The position numbers were made by a program, and so were the translations under genes. A stretch of DNA of 64,000 nucleotides from Clostridium gelidum (lineage in GTDB: Bacteria > Bacillota > Clostridia > Clostridiales > Clostridiaceae), in assembly GCF_019977655.1 (NCBI RefSeq), contig NZ_AP024849.1:2513001-2577000 (forward strand), written 5' to 3'. Under the pieces are notes generated by a model that had not been told where the DNA came from, did no database searches, and saw only the letters and a list, made by a program, of their open reading frames with translations. This document shows positions 28,026 through 37,141 of the stretch, one piece after another (position 1 is the stretch's first letter; the number at the start of each line of letters is the position of its first letter).

Positions 28026-28110
28026 ATAATTAGTAAATATATTAGAAATGGTTTATAATACTAGAGGAAATTGATGGGATTAACTTATATGATAAGGGGA
28101 CGAAATAAAA

Positions 28111-28812
28111 ATGTTATTAAGAAAAATAATTTATGTTTTTTATGTACTATTAGTATTAATTAAAGGGTTAAAATATGAATGCATTAGAAGATTTAAGGGT
28201 AAGGTTTTAGCATTAGAGTATGCACAAAAAACAACTTATCTTTGGTGTAAATTTACTATAAAAATTATAGGTATAGACTTAGAAGTAAAAGGTTTGGAGA
28301 ATATACCAGAAGAGCCATGTGTATTTATAGGTAATCATTCAAGCATATTAGATATACCTATATTGCTTTGTACTGTAAACCGAAATATAGGATTCATATC
28401 TAAAAAAGAAATTTTGAAGACTCCAATAATAGGTTATTGGCTAACAAGGACTAACTGTGTGGCAATGGATAGAGAAAATCCAAGAACAGCGCTTAAAGCT
28501 ATTAATGATGCGGTAGAAAATTTAAAATATGGAAGTTCCATGGCTATATTTCCAGAGGGGACTAGAAATAAAGAAGGAAAAGTTGGGGAATTTAAAAAAG
28601 GTAGTTTAAAGCTTGCAACTAAGGCTAAAGTGAAAATAGTACCAGTAAGTATAGAGAGAGCATCTAGAGCTTTTGAAGACACTAAAGAATTTGTGCCTAC
28701 AAAGATAAAACTTGTATTTGGAGAAGCACTAAACACTAATAATTTATCAAAAGAAGAAGAACTAAATTTGATAGAGAATATAAGAAATACTATTATATCT
28801 AATTTAAAATAA
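28111..28812 (+). CDS. plsC: 1-acyl-sn-glycerol-3-phosphate acyltransferase
   Basis: Adds the second acyl chain to lysophosphatidate to make phosphatidic acid, the phospholipid precursor, at the membrane. 233 residues with an N-terminal hydrophobic anchor (about 6-20). Acyltransferase block I NHSSILD (the HX4D motif), the block VAMDRENPRTA and the block III FPEGTRNKEG are all present. Length is normal for PlsC. It ends at a strong terminator. Confidence 0.9.
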   Translation: MLLRKIIYVFYVLLVLIKGLKYECIRRFKGKVLALEYAQKTTYLWCKFTIKIIGIDLEVKGLENIPEEPCVFIGNHSSILDIPILLCTVNRNIGFISKKEILKTPIIGYWLTRTNCVAMDRENPRTALKAINDAVENLKYGSSMAIFPEGTRNKEGKVGEFKKGSLKLATKAKVKIVPVSIERASRAFEDTKEFVPTKIKLVFGEALNTNNLSKEEELNLIENIRNTIISNLK

Positions 28813-28844
28813 TGAAAAATTAAGTTATTGAATATATCCGTACG

Positions 28845-28904
28845 AAATAAAGGGTACTCTGCTGTTCCAGTTACTTTAGAACAACAGAGTACTCTTTATT
28901 TTTA
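28845..28904 (+). terminator. Terminator after plsC
   Basis: A long stem, AATAAAGGGTACTCTGCTGTTC against GAACAACAGAGTACTCTTTATT (small bulge), with a T tail. Confidence 0.9.
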
Positions 28905-29095
28905 GTTTCATATATATAGTAATATCATTATTCACCATACTTTTTTCTTAAAAGTTTAATAGCAACAAAGAATAATGTGTCATAAATATTTTACTTTGAT
29001 TTAATGAAATATTAAATCTATTTAACAATACATGTACTTAAATTTAGCATAAGTTTGAGAAAATTAAGGTACAAAAAAAAGGATGGTGAAAGGCT

Positions 29096-29245
29096 ATGAA
29101 TCCAAAAGAACTAACTCAAAAAACAATAAAAGATATAATTAAAAGAAAATCACAAGGTGAAAATGAATTTAAAGCATATCGAAGTGAACAAACTGTTAGA
29201 AAAATGAGAAATTGGAGTGTAAGAGTTGGAGGTTGCAGATGGTAA
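29096..29245 (+). CDS. Small basic peptide ending in GGCRW (49 aa), hypothetical
   Basis: ATG at 29096 follows AAAGGATGGTGAAAGG, a good ribosome site. The 49-residue product is rich in Lys/Arg and Gln and ends MRNWSVRVGGCRW. It is a free-standing gene between the plsC terminator and the next gene. I do not recognise it. The Gly-Gly followed by a three-residue Cys-Arg-Trp end is unusual and could be a processed signal or modified peptide, but no peptidase, transporter or modifying enzyme is adjacent. Coding is supported by the ribosome site and codon pattern only. Confidence 0.5.
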   Translation: MNPKELTQKTIKDIIKRKSQGENEFKAYRSEQTVRKMRNWSVRVGGCRW

Positions 29246-29371
29246 TAGCTAGAATAAATTTATAGAAAACATGATATAGATAATAAGAATTACTATAGGA
29301 TAATAATTTAAAATATTTAGAAGGAATCCACTTACTTTTGTGTAATTAGTTATAGGAGAGGTGGTGAGGAT

Positions 29372-29800
29372 ATGGATTTAAATATAGAATCATGGATTAT
29401 AGATTATTCATATAAACTATGTCCTAAAAAAATAGTTCAAGAAGAGGTAAACGAAGAAATAGAAAATATAGTAATAGCAGTAAATAAACAATTAAATAAG
29501 AGGAAAAGTGATAAACTGGTTGTTCTTATAAAAGAGAAAAATATTATACAGTTCCCAACTAGGAAATTGGATATAATTATTGGGTATGAAGTAAACAAGG
29601 AGCAAAATAAATTATTAATGCAAGTATACGATAATTTGGAAACAATGAGTTTTTCAGATTCTATAGAAATAACTTGTTTTAGCAAAGAATATCAAGTTAA
29701 AGGTACAGTTTTATTAAGAAATGTTGACAAATCTTATGAAAATTTAAAAGAAGCTATTAATTTTGCTATTAGTGAAATATTAAAAAATAAAGCAAGATAA
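29372..29800 (+). CDS. Hypothetical protein (142 aa)
   Basis: A soluble 142-residue protein without signal peptide or recognised motif. The middle looks like alternating beta strands (KLVVLIKEKNIIQFP, LDIIIGYEV, KLLMQVYDNL), and the end is helical (YENLKEAINFAISEILKNK). GAGAGGTGGTGAGG before the ATG is a good ribosome site. It precedes the TetM-like GTPase but is separated from it by a hairpin terminator. Function unknown. Confidence 0.6.
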   Translation: MDLNIESWIIDYSYKLCPKKIVQEEVNEEIENIVIAVNKQLNKRKSDKLVVLIKEKNIIQFPTRKLDIIIGYEVNKEQNKLLMQVYDNLETMSFSDSIEITCFSKEYQVKGTVLLRNVDKSYENLKEAINFAISEILKNKAR

Positions 29801-29805
29801 CAAAC

Positions 29806-29842
29806 TAAAAGAACTCTAGTAAATAGGGTTCTTTTATTACTT
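29806..29842 (+). terminator. Terminator after the 142-aa gene
   Basis: AAAAGAACTCTA pairs with TAGGGTTCTTTT (one wobble) over a 6-base loop, followed by a T-rich stretch. Confidence 0.75.
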
Positions 29843-29897
29843 TGAATTAAATTTATGATATACTTTTAGTAATTAGGCACATGAAAAGGATGATTTT

Positions 29898-31985
29898 ATG
29901 AAGAAGACAATAGGGGTGCTAGCTCATGTTGATGCAGGTAAAACTACATTTTCTGAACAAGTACTTTTTCATACACATAGCATAAGAAATAGAGGACGCG
30001 TGGATCACAAAGATGCATTTTTAGATAGCCATAGTATTGAAAAATCGCGGGGAATTACTGTGTTTTCTGATCAAGGAATATTTGAATTTAAGGATTCTAC
30101 TTATTATTTAGTTGATACTCCAGGTCATATTGATTTTAGCTGCGAAATGGAACGAGCAATACAAATCATGGATTATGCAATAATTATTGTAAGTAGCGTT
30201 GAAGGAGTGCAAGGACATACAAAGACAGTTTGGAAGTTACTTAGAAAATATAATGTCTCAACTATGTTTTTTATTAATAAATTAGACAGAGTTGGAGCTG
30301 ACAAAGATAGAGTTCTTAAAGAAATAAGAAGAGATTTAACTAAAGATGTATGTTATATAGAAAATAACTTTGTACATAGTGATCACGAGGAAGATAGAGT
30401 AAATTATGTAAAAGACGACAACAATTTAATAAATTATGATGAATTTGAATTAAGTGAGGAGCTTATAGAGTTTATAAGTGAATATGATGATGAACTTTTA
30501 GAAAAGTATCTTGAAGGCGCTTATGATTGTAAACTTTGGATTGAAACGTTTAAAGTCCTTATAAAAGAAAATAAGGTGTTTCCGTGTTTTGGAGGTTCAG
30601 CACTTCAAGATGCAGGAATAGTGGAATTTTTAAATGTTTTAGATAAGTTAACATACACTGATTATAATGAAAATGAAGAATTTTCAGGGCGTGTATATAA
30701 GATAAGGCATGATGAAAATGGCAACAGAATAACATTCATTAAAGGAATAACAGGAACATTGAAAGTTAGAGATGAAATTTCTTATGGCAAAGAAATACAA
30801 GATATATTAAATTTAGATGTTGAAATTAATAATACAGAAACAAATCAAGGTGAAACTCGGGAAAAGGTAAGTAGTATAAGAATATATAATGGAAGTAAAT
30901 TTAAGGCTGTAGATAAAGTTTGCGCTGGAGATTTATTCGCAGTTTCAGGAATTTCAAAGGCTATAGCTGGTGATGGAGTTGGGACTTTAAAAGAAAAAAC
31001 TCACTATGAAATGATTCCAACTTTAATGTCTAAAATTATTTTTGATAAAGGTTGCAATGTACGGGAAGTCTTAGGTTACTTCAAAATTTTAGAAGCTGAA
31101 GATCCAGCATTAAATATAATCTGGAATGAAGCGCTTCAAGAAATGCATGTACATATTATGGGCAAAATTCAATTGGAAATTTTAAAAGATGTGGTAGAAG
31201 AAAGATTTAATTTAAAAATTGAATTTGGACCATGTCAAATACTTTATAAAGAAACAATAGCTGAAAAAACTATAGGTTGTGGTCATTTTGAGCCCTTAAG
31301 ACATTATGCAGAGGTACATTTAAAGATTGAACCATTACATAGAAATAGTGGTATTGTTTTTGAAAATAAATGTCATGCAGATAATTTAACAGTGGGACAT
31401 CAAAATTTAGTTAGAACTCATATTTTTGAAAGAGAACATCATGGACTTTTAACAGGTTCATGTTTAACAGATATAAAAGTAACCCTTTTAACTGGTAGAG
31501 CTCACAATAAGCATACTTGTGGGGGAGATTTTAGAGAAGCAACTTTTAGAGCATTAAGACAAGGCTTAGAAAAAGTAGAAAATGTATTATTAGAACCTTA
31601 TTATAAATTTACAATAGAAGTTTCAAATGAATATATAGGAAGAGTTTTATCTGATATTCAAAAATTATTTGGAACTTTTGAGCCTGCGCAAATTGAAGAG
31701 GACAAAGTTATTATAAATGGAAGAGGTCCTGTGGCTACATTTATGAATTATAGCACAGAGGTTGTAGCGTTTACTAAAGGAAAAGGAAGTATAACCTTAA
31801 TATATGATGGATACGATGTTTGTCATAATAGTGAAGAAGTAATAGAAAATAAAGAATACAATAAGAATGCAGATATAGAATATATTTCAACATCAGTCTT
31901 TTGTTCACATGGGCAAGGATATTTAGTAACCTTTGATAAAGCTGATGCAGCAATGCATTGTGAAATAGAAATGTGGGAGAAATAA
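29898..31985 (+). CDS. TetM/TetO-like translational GTPase
   Basis: A 695-residue EF-G-fold protein of the ribosomal-protection subfamily. G1 AHVDAGKT (8-15), the RGIT switch I, G3 DTPGH and G4 NKLD are intact, and domains II-V follow (MHVHIMGKIQLEI, KHTCGGDFREATFRALRQGL, GRGPV). It differs from true TetM/TetO in the switch region and domain IV tips, so I do not assert tetracycline resistance; many clostridia carry such chromosomal paralogues of unknown role. The stop overlaps the start of the next gene by one base (TAATG), so the two are translationally coupled. Confidence 0.85.
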   Translation: MKKTIGVLAHVDAGKTTFSEQVLFHTHSIRNRGRVDHKDAFLDSHSIEKSRGITVFSDQGIFEFKDSTYYLVDTPGHIDFSCEMERAIQIMDYAIIIVSSVEGVQGHTKTVWKLLRKYNVSTMFFINKLDRVGADKDRVLKEIRRDLTKDVCYIENNFVHSDHEEDRVNYVKDDNNLINYDEFELSEELIEFISEYDDELLEKYLEGAYDCKLWIETFKVLIKENKVFPCFGGSALQDAGIVEFLNVLDKLTYTDYNENEEFSGRVYKIRHDENGNRITFIKGITGTLKVRDEISYGKEIQDILNLDVEINNTETNQGETREKVSSIRIYNGSKFKAVDKVCAGDLFAVSGISKAIAGDGVGTLKEKTHYEMIPTLMSKIIFDKGCNVREVLGYFKILEAEDPALNIIWNEALQEMHVHIMGKIQLEILKDVVEERFNLKIEFGPCQILYKETIAEKTIGCGHFEPLRHYAEVHLKIEPLHRNSGIVFENKCHADNLTVGHQNLVRTHIFEREHHGLLTGSCLTDIKVTLLTGRAHNKHTCGGDFREATFRALRQGLEKVENVLLEPYYKFTIEVSNEYIGRVLSDIQKLFGTFEPAQIEEDKVIINGRGPVATFMNYSTEVVAFTKGKGSITLIYDGYDVCHNSEEVIENKEYNKNADIEYISTSVFCSHGQGYLVTFDKADAAMHCEIEMWEK

Positions 31986-32713
31986 TGAAATTGAAATTTG
32001 AATATAAAGATAAAGAAATAGAATTTATTATAATACGCAGAAAAAGGAAGAGTATTTCCATAAAAATAGAGTCAACTGGACAGGTTATTGTAAGTGTACC
32101 TTTAAGAATTAATAAGGAAGAGATTTTGCAAGCTGTGAAGAGTAAATCTGATTGGATTGTAAAGAATCAAGCTGAAATAAAAAAAAGAGGGTTAAAGAAA
32201 ATTACTAGAGAAATTAGTGAAGGCAGCACATTTATGTATCTAGGAGAAGAATATCCTTTACATTTGATTTTTGATGAAGGTATCCAAAACATAACTGTTG
32301 AACTTAGTAAAGAAGCCCTTGAAAGACAGAGGTTTATAATACATGCAAATACAATGGATGTAGAAAAAATAAAAATGGCTTTTGAAAAATGGTATAGGGA
32401 AGAAACTCTTAAAATAGTCACAAAAAGAATAGATTATTATGCAGACAATTTTAAAGATAAAGTTACAAATATAAGAGTCAAGGAACAAAAAAGAAGATGG
32501 GCAAGTTGTACTGGCAAAAATGCCATTCTTTTTAACTGGAGAATTAGTATGGCAAGAGCTGATGTTTTAGATTATATTGTAGTTCATGAAATGTGCCATA
32601 TGGATCATAGAAATCATTCCAAATATTTTTGGAATAGAGTAGAAGAAATAATGCCAAATTATAAAGAAAAGCATGCTTGGCTAAAAACAAATGGTATGAA
32701 TTTATATTTGTAG
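31985..32713 (+). CDS. YgjP-like zinc metallopeptidase (DUF45)
   Basis: A 242-residue cytoplasmic M48-related metallohydrolase. The zinc site HEMCHMDHRNHSKYFW (HExxH with a downstream His) is near residues 203-218, preceded by the family block RRWASCTGKNAILFNWR. GGGAG lies 5-9 bases before the ATG, within the end of the GTPase gene. Coupling to a translational GTPase is an unusual pairing. The substrate is unknown for this family. Confidence 0.85.
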   Translation: MKLKFEYKDKEIEFIIIRRKRKSISIKIESTGQVIVSVPLRINKEEILQAVKSKSDWIVKNQAEIKKRGLKKITREISEGSTFMYLGEEYPLHLIFDEGIQNITVELSKEALERQRFIIHANTMDVEKIKMAFEKWYREETLKIVTKRIDYYADNFKDKVTNIRVKEQKRRWASCTGKNAILFNWRISMARADVLDYIVVHEMCHMDHRNHSKYFWNRVEEIMPNYKEKHAWLKTNGMNLYL

Positions 32714-32749
32714 ATAATATATACTGCAAAAATTGAATCATTGTAATAG

Positions 32750-32978
32750 GGCACAATCAAAAAAATAACAAGTCCATTTACCAGCGTGTTTTCCATCATA
32801 AAGGAAGCTCGACTCGCATACGCTCTTCTTGAGTAAGCGAGTCACACAAAATCATAGATTTTGGTTCTCTGCTCATCGGCAAATTGACCTAATAGGACCG
32901 CTATGAGGGCAATTAGTCTCCTTGCATGATGAAAAATATTCATGGCAACTTTGGACTTGTTATTTATTTTCATGTGCC
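32750..32978. repeat. MITE-like element, family A, copy 2 (229 bp)
   Basis: Same ends as copy 1 (GGCACAATC ... CATGTGCC) and the same interior blocks, but about 58 bases shorter, mainly by loss of a segment after the first 40 bases. TAG flanks both ends (32747-32749 and 32979-32981), again a 3-bp duplication. It occupies most of the 395-bp gap between the YgjP-like gene and the foldase gene; the remainder of that gap is AT-rich and featureless. Confidence 0.8.
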
Positions 32979-33108
32979 TAGTATAAAATAGGCAAATATT
33001 AAATCATAAGGTGATTAAAGAAATTTAAGGATATATAATAAAATAATTATAAAAGTGGTATAAATGTGTTAAAATAAGATGAAAAAAGTTAATAGATGGG
33101 AGAATAAA

Positions 33109-34248
33109 ATGAAAAAATTTAAATTAACAAAATTAATAGCTAGTTCTTTAATAGTAATTTCAGTATTAGGATTAAATCCAATAGCTGCAAGTGCAGAGTG
33201 GAAACAAAGTAATACTAATTGGTGGTACACAGAAGGAAGTTCATGGGCAACCGGTTGGAAAGAGATTGATGGAAAATGGTATTATTTCAATTCTGATGGG
33301 TATATGGCACATGATACAGAAATAGATGGATATAAGTTAGGTTCTGATGGTTCATGGATGCAAAATACAGTTCTTGCAACAGTTGGAGATGAAAAAATAA
33401 CAAAAGATGATTTGAATAAAGTAATGAATCAATATGATAATAAGTTAAAACAGCAGTATGGAAATGATTATGCAACTAATGATAGCATTAAAGCTCAAAT
33501 AGAAAAAATTAAGAAGCAACAATTAGATAATTTGGTAATTCAAAAGATGCTTTTGAAAAAAGCTACAGAATTAAAGCTTAATCCATCTGATGCTGAAATT
33601 AATACACAAATTGACGCTGAGATAAGTAAGTACAAGACTCAATATTCTGGACAAGCACAATATGAAAGCTTTTTAAAACAAAATGGTATTAATGAGGATG
33701 AATTAAAGAACCTCATAAAGTCAAAAATAATAACAAATGCAGTTGAAAAAGATATAGTAAAAAATGTAGTAGTTACCGATGAAGAGATTAAAACATATTA
33801 TGATAAAAATAAAGATACTATATTTACGGCAGGTGCAGGAGCAACTGTAGCGCATATATTAGTAGCAGATGAAGCAAAAGCTAAAAGTTTAAAAGCTAAA
33901 TTAGATGCTGGCGCTGATTTCGCAACATTAGCTAAGGAAAACTCAACAGATCCAGGATCTAAGGATAAGGGTGGTAACTTAGGATTTGTACCATATAACA
34001 CAACAAAATTAATTACTGAATTTGTAAGTGGATTTAAGAATTTGAAAGAGGGCGAAGTATCTGAGCCTGTAAAAAGTCAATATGGATATCATTTAATTAA
34101 AGCAACTGGGTTAAAAAGTGCAGAAGTAATTCCATTTGATCAAGTTAAAGATGAACTTAAAGGAGCATTATTACAACAAAAACAAGGAGCTGCTTTTAAT
34201 TCAAAAATAGAGGAATGGAAAACGGGTTTAAAAGTTAAATACAACTAA
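33109..34248 (+). CDS. PrsA-like peptidyl-prolyl isomerase with cell-wall-binding repeats
   Basis: An exported foldase of 379 residues. A signal peptide (KKFKLTKLIASSLIVISVLG, cleavage after ASA near 28) is followed by choline/cell-wall-binding-type repeats rich in Trp and Tyr (WWYTEGSSWATGWKEIDGKWYYF, about 33-85), a SurA/PrsA-like N-domain, and a parvulin domain (AHILVADEAKAK ... GGNLGFVP ... VKSQYGYHLIKATG, about 240-345). I chose ATG 33109 with GGGAG 8 bases upstream; an ATG at 33079 is in frame. Most PrsA proteins are lipoproteins; here the wall repeats replace the lipid anchor. Confidence 0.88.
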   Translation: MKKFKLTKLIASSLIVISVLGLNPIAASAEWKQSNTNWWYTEGSSWATGWKEIDGKWYYFNSDGYMAHDTEIDGYKLGSDGSWMQNTVLATVGDEKITKDDLNKVMNQYDNKLKQQYGNDYATNDSIKAQIEKIKKQQLDNLVIQKMLLKKATELKLNPSDAEINTQIDAEISKYKTQYSGQAQYESFLKQNGINEDELKNLIKSKIITNAVEKDIVKNVVVTDEEIKTYYDKNKDTIFTAGAGATVAHILVADEAKAKSLKAKLDAGADFATLAKENSTDPGSKDKGGNLGFVPYNTTKLITEFVSGFKNLKEGEVSEPVKSQYGYHLIKATGLKSAEVIPFDQVKDELKGALLQQKQGAAFNSKIEEWKTGLKVKYN

Positions 34249-34273
34249 ACATAGACCTAAAATACAAAAAAAT

Positions 34274-34331
34274 CAAAACAAGCTGATAGCTATAAAATAA
34301 TATTTATGGCCATCAGCTTGTTTTCTTTTTC
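34274..34331 (+). terminator. Terminator after the PrsA-like gene
   Basis: AAAACAAGCTGAT pairs with ATCAGCTTGTTTT, with an inner GC/GGC pairing, followed by a T-rich tail. Confidence 0.85.
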
Positions 34332-34450
34332 TAATTTATTTAATAATAATTCTAGTTTAATAGGGTAATAATATTGTTATAGCTTTAATTACAACAATAA
34401 GTTTATGAATAAATTCTAAAGTAAATAAGTAATTTAAAGGAGTGTTTTGT

Positions 34451-34771
34451 ATGCAACAAATTAATTGTGATGCAAGTAATTGTGCACACAATAAAAGTGG
34501 TATTTGTTATTCTAGCAGAGTTGGCATTGGAGTTCTAAATGTATCAAGTGAAAGTGAAACTTGCTGTGAGTCATTTTCAAATAGAGCTTTATATAGGGGA
34601 TTAATTAATAATGCCAATTCTGATAGCCAATGTGATTGTCTTACTTGTGAAGTCGAAAACTGCATTCATAACGCTAATGCATTTTGTAATCTACAATCTA
34701 TAAATGTTTCAGGATCAAGTTCTCGAACATATACTCAAACTAAATGTTCTAGTTTTGATTCAAAAAGATAA
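34451..34771 (+). CDS. DUF1540 protein with two cysteine-rich domains
   Basis: A 106-residue protein with two DUF1540 units. The first has C4, C9, C16 and a later Cys pair (CDASNCAHNKSGICYS ... ETCCESF). The second repeats the pattern (CDCLTCEVENCIHNANAFC ... TKCSSF). The spacing suggests small metal-binding modules; the family is common in clostridia and function is unknown. The ATG at 34451 has AAAGGAG 7 bases upstream; an in-frame GTG three codons earlier overlaps that site. Confidence 0.85.
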   Translation: MQQINCDASNCAHNKSGICYSSRVGIGVLNVSSESETCCESFSNRALYRGLINNANSDSQCDCLTCEVENCIHNANAFCNLQSINVSGSSSRTYTQTKCSSFDSKR

Positions 34772-34806
34772 ATAATAAATATTATAATTTAAACATTGAA
34801 AAAATG

Positions 34807-34850
34807 AGGGGTTATCTCAAAATACATTGAGATGGCCCCTCATTATCATA
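34807..34850 (+). terminator. Terminator after the DUF1540 gene
   Basis: GAGGGGTTATCTCAA pairs with TTGAGATGGCCCCTC (one C-A or wobble position) over a 6-base loop; the tail is AT-rich. Confidence 0.8.
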
Positions 34851-34980
34851 TTATCTAATGAATAAGATTTTTTTGAAATTAGAGCGATACGGTATTACTA
34901 AAATATGCTACAATAGGTATATATAATGATTATTATTAGATGTAGAATGGAAACAAATTCATTATGAGAGGATTTACAAC

Positions 34981-36363
34981 ATGAGAGGTGCAAAAATGAA
35001 TTTTTTTAGTAAAAAGGCAAGATTGAATTTAGTAGCAAAAGTATTAATATTAACATCTGTATTTGGAATTGGATCATATATAATAATTCCGAGTACAGCA
35101 GTAGTTGCATATGCTGATAGCACGGTCATTAAAAGTAATAAAGAATTAATAAAAAATAAAATATTTACTGGATTACAAAGTTATAAGACAGAGATAACAT
35201 TTACTGCAGATGAAGTAAAGAACTTTGGAATAGTAAAAGATACAGAAACAGATCCTGCAAGTATATATTATGATCTATTATTTGAACATCCTGAAATATT
35301 TTGGACTTCACTAAAGATTACGTGGGTAAAATATGATGATGGTTCATATATTTTATTTATTAATAACTTGTATGAGAATTCTGATATTGATAGTAAGAAG
35401 TTACAATTACAAGATAAGATAAATGAAATTACTAATAAAGTTTCATCTTATGATGAGCTCAGAAAAGTATATGAAATTCATGATTATATTAATAAAAATT
35501 GTACTTATGACGTTGAAGGCTATAAAAAGTCAATGCCTTCAAGTAAAATTGATCCTAATATTGACTTCGATGCATATATTGCAGATGACAGAGCTGTCGC
35601 AAAAGCAAATGCCAATTATTTTGAATCCCATAGCATTTATGGAGTATTAGTAAAGGGGAAAGCTGTTTGTGAAGGTTATGCAAAAACTGCAAAAATATTA
35701 TTTAACAAGAGTAATATTGAGTCAGAAGTAATAAGAAGTAATGAACATGGATGGAATTCCGTGAAAATAAATGGTAATTACTATCAAATAGATACAACTT
35801 GGGATGATTATAAAGATGAAGCAACTATATATCCGTATAGCTACTTCAATATTACCAAGGATCAAATGGAAAAGGATAAAGACAATAAAGAAACTTATAC
35901 AGCAATATCTGGTAATGTTCCGAATACCACAGAGGTCACTTTTGATAACATATTTAGAAATGTTAAAGATGATACTCTAAAGTGGAAAAATGTAGTTAGA
36001 GTTGATAATAAGTTGTATGGAATTGAACCAAATGGTAGTAAGTATAATTTTTATTCATGCAATTTAGATGGAACTAATAAAACTGTAATAAAAGCAAATA
36101 TATATGATGCAGATAATGCATATGCGTACAATAATAAAATTTATTATTTTGAATATGGACTTAAAAATAATGAGCTTTATATGGATATAAACAAATATGA
36201 TACTTTAACAGGTAAAACTATACAATCTTTAGATTTCTTATCTGAATTTGGACAACCCAAGGGGGACTTTTTTGTAAGTTTCTATATTAAAGACAATATG
36301 ATGCATGTTACTTTAAAAGATGATAATGGAGAAGTTACTAAAAATTATCAAGTACTAGTTTAA
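34981..36363 (+). CDS. Secreted transglutaminase-like protein
   Basis: About 460 residues. An N-terminal signal or anchor (VAKVLILTSVFGIGSYIIIP, with YADS after it) is followed by a transglutaminase-like core. The catalytic triad is visible as Cys in GKAVCEGYAKT (about 230), His in EHGWNSVKI (about 259) and Asp in QIDTTWDD (about 273). The C-terminal 130 residues (DNKLYGIEPNGSKYNFYSCNLD) look like beta-propeller repeats of DUF5050 type. Two starts are possible, 34981 (AGAGG 9 bases upstream) and 34996 (AGAGGTG). Likely works on extracellular proteins or peptides; substrate unknown. Confidence 0.8.
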   Translation: MRGAKMNFFSKKARLNLVAKVLILTSVFGIGSYIIIPSTAVVAYADSTVIKSNKELIKNKIFTGLQSYKTEITFTADEVKNFGIVKDTETDPASIYYDLLFEHPEIFWTSLKITWVKYDDGSYILFINNLYENSDIDSKKLQLQDKINEITNKVSSYDELRKVYEIHDYINKNCTYDVEGYKKSMPSSKIDPNIDFDAYIADDRAVAKANANYFESHSIYGVLVKGKAVCEGYAKTAKILFNKSNIESEVIRSNEHGWNSVKINGNYYQIDTTWDDYKDEATIYPYSYFNITKDQMEKDKDNKETYTAISGNVPNTTEVTFDNIFRNVKDDTLKWKNVVRVDNKLYGIEPNGSKYNFYSCNLDGTNKTVIKANIYDADNAYAYNNKIYYFEYGLKNNELYMDINKYDTLTGKTIQSLDFLSEFGQPKGDFFVSFYIKDNMMHVTLKDDNGEVTKNYQVLV

Positions 36364-36375
36364 AATAATTTACTT

Positions 36376-36410
36376 TAAAATATCGCATTAAATTGCGGTA
36401 TTTTTTTGTA
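36376..36410 (+). terminator. Terminator after the transglutaminase-like gene
   Basis: AATATCGCA pairs with TGCGGTATT (one wobble), followed by seven T. Confidence 0.8.
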
Positions 36411-36597
36411 TTGACAAGCGAGATAAAAACTTGAAGAATTAGTGGTATTTATGTATTTTGGTGGTATAATTATATAACATATGAAATAAATACAAATAAG
36501 TAAGCGTAGATTAAATTAAAAGATTAAAAATATTGTAAAAATTACAAATAGAATATGATAATGAAAATAAACCAATAATAAGGAGAGATGTATAATT

Positions 36598-36915
36598 ATG
36601 AAAAAATCAATTAAAAAATTAATCAAGTGTAATAAGAAAGAGTTAAAAGCAGAAATTAAAGAACTAAAGAAACAATATAAGAAAGATATTAAAGCATTAA
36701 AGAAAAAACATAACAAAGATACTAACGCATTAGAGAATAGAGATAGTAAGCCAATTGAAGATATCAAGAATGAAAATGACAAGGAAGAGAATTATAAGGT
36801 ACTAGAAGAAAAAGAAAAGGTATCAGAAGAAATGGCTAAAAAAGATTTAGAAATTAAAGAAGAATTGAATAATACAACAGAGCAATTAAAAGCTGAGTTA
36901 GAAACAAATAAATAA
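36598..36915 (+). CDS. Highly charged coiled-coil protein (105 aa)
   Basis: Nearly all helix-forming, with 60% or so Lys/Glu/Asp. The first half is basic (KKSIKKLIKCNKKELKAEIKE), the second acidic, with heptad-like leucine/isoleucine spacing. No membrane segment or known domain. A GGAGAG ribosome site lies upstream. A minus-strand frame through the same bases is an artefact of the repetitive Lys/Glu codons. Function unknown. Confidence 0.6.
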   Translation: MKKSIKKLIKCNKKELKAEIKELKKQYKKDIKALKKKHNKDTNALENRDSKPIEDIKNENDKEENYKVLEEKEKVSEEMAKKDLEIKEELNNTTEQLKAELETNK

Positions 36916-37141
36916 TATATTAGTATTGAGTATCTGAAATGGTACTCTTTTTTATAGTTAGAATAAAATTATTGTCTATGCAAAAATTGAATTAATAGAA
37001 TATTGATGTAGATTGAATTTTAATGTTAGCAATCTTAACAAAAGACTCATTTCATGCTAAAATATACTTAAATTTAATTCTGAAAAAATTAATAATATTT
37101 TACATATTTATAATATCTAAAACATTACTGGAGGACTTTAA

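Noticed and set aside
29876..29887. GGCACATGAAAA, like a MITE family A end, before the TetM-like gene
   Set aside because: Only 12 bases match and no second end is near. This is too short to call in AT-rich DNA.
29898..31985. Tetracycline resistance gene
   Set aside because: The fold and GTPase motifs are of the TetM/TetO group, but the switch and domain IV regions differ. Resistance cannot be claimed from this.
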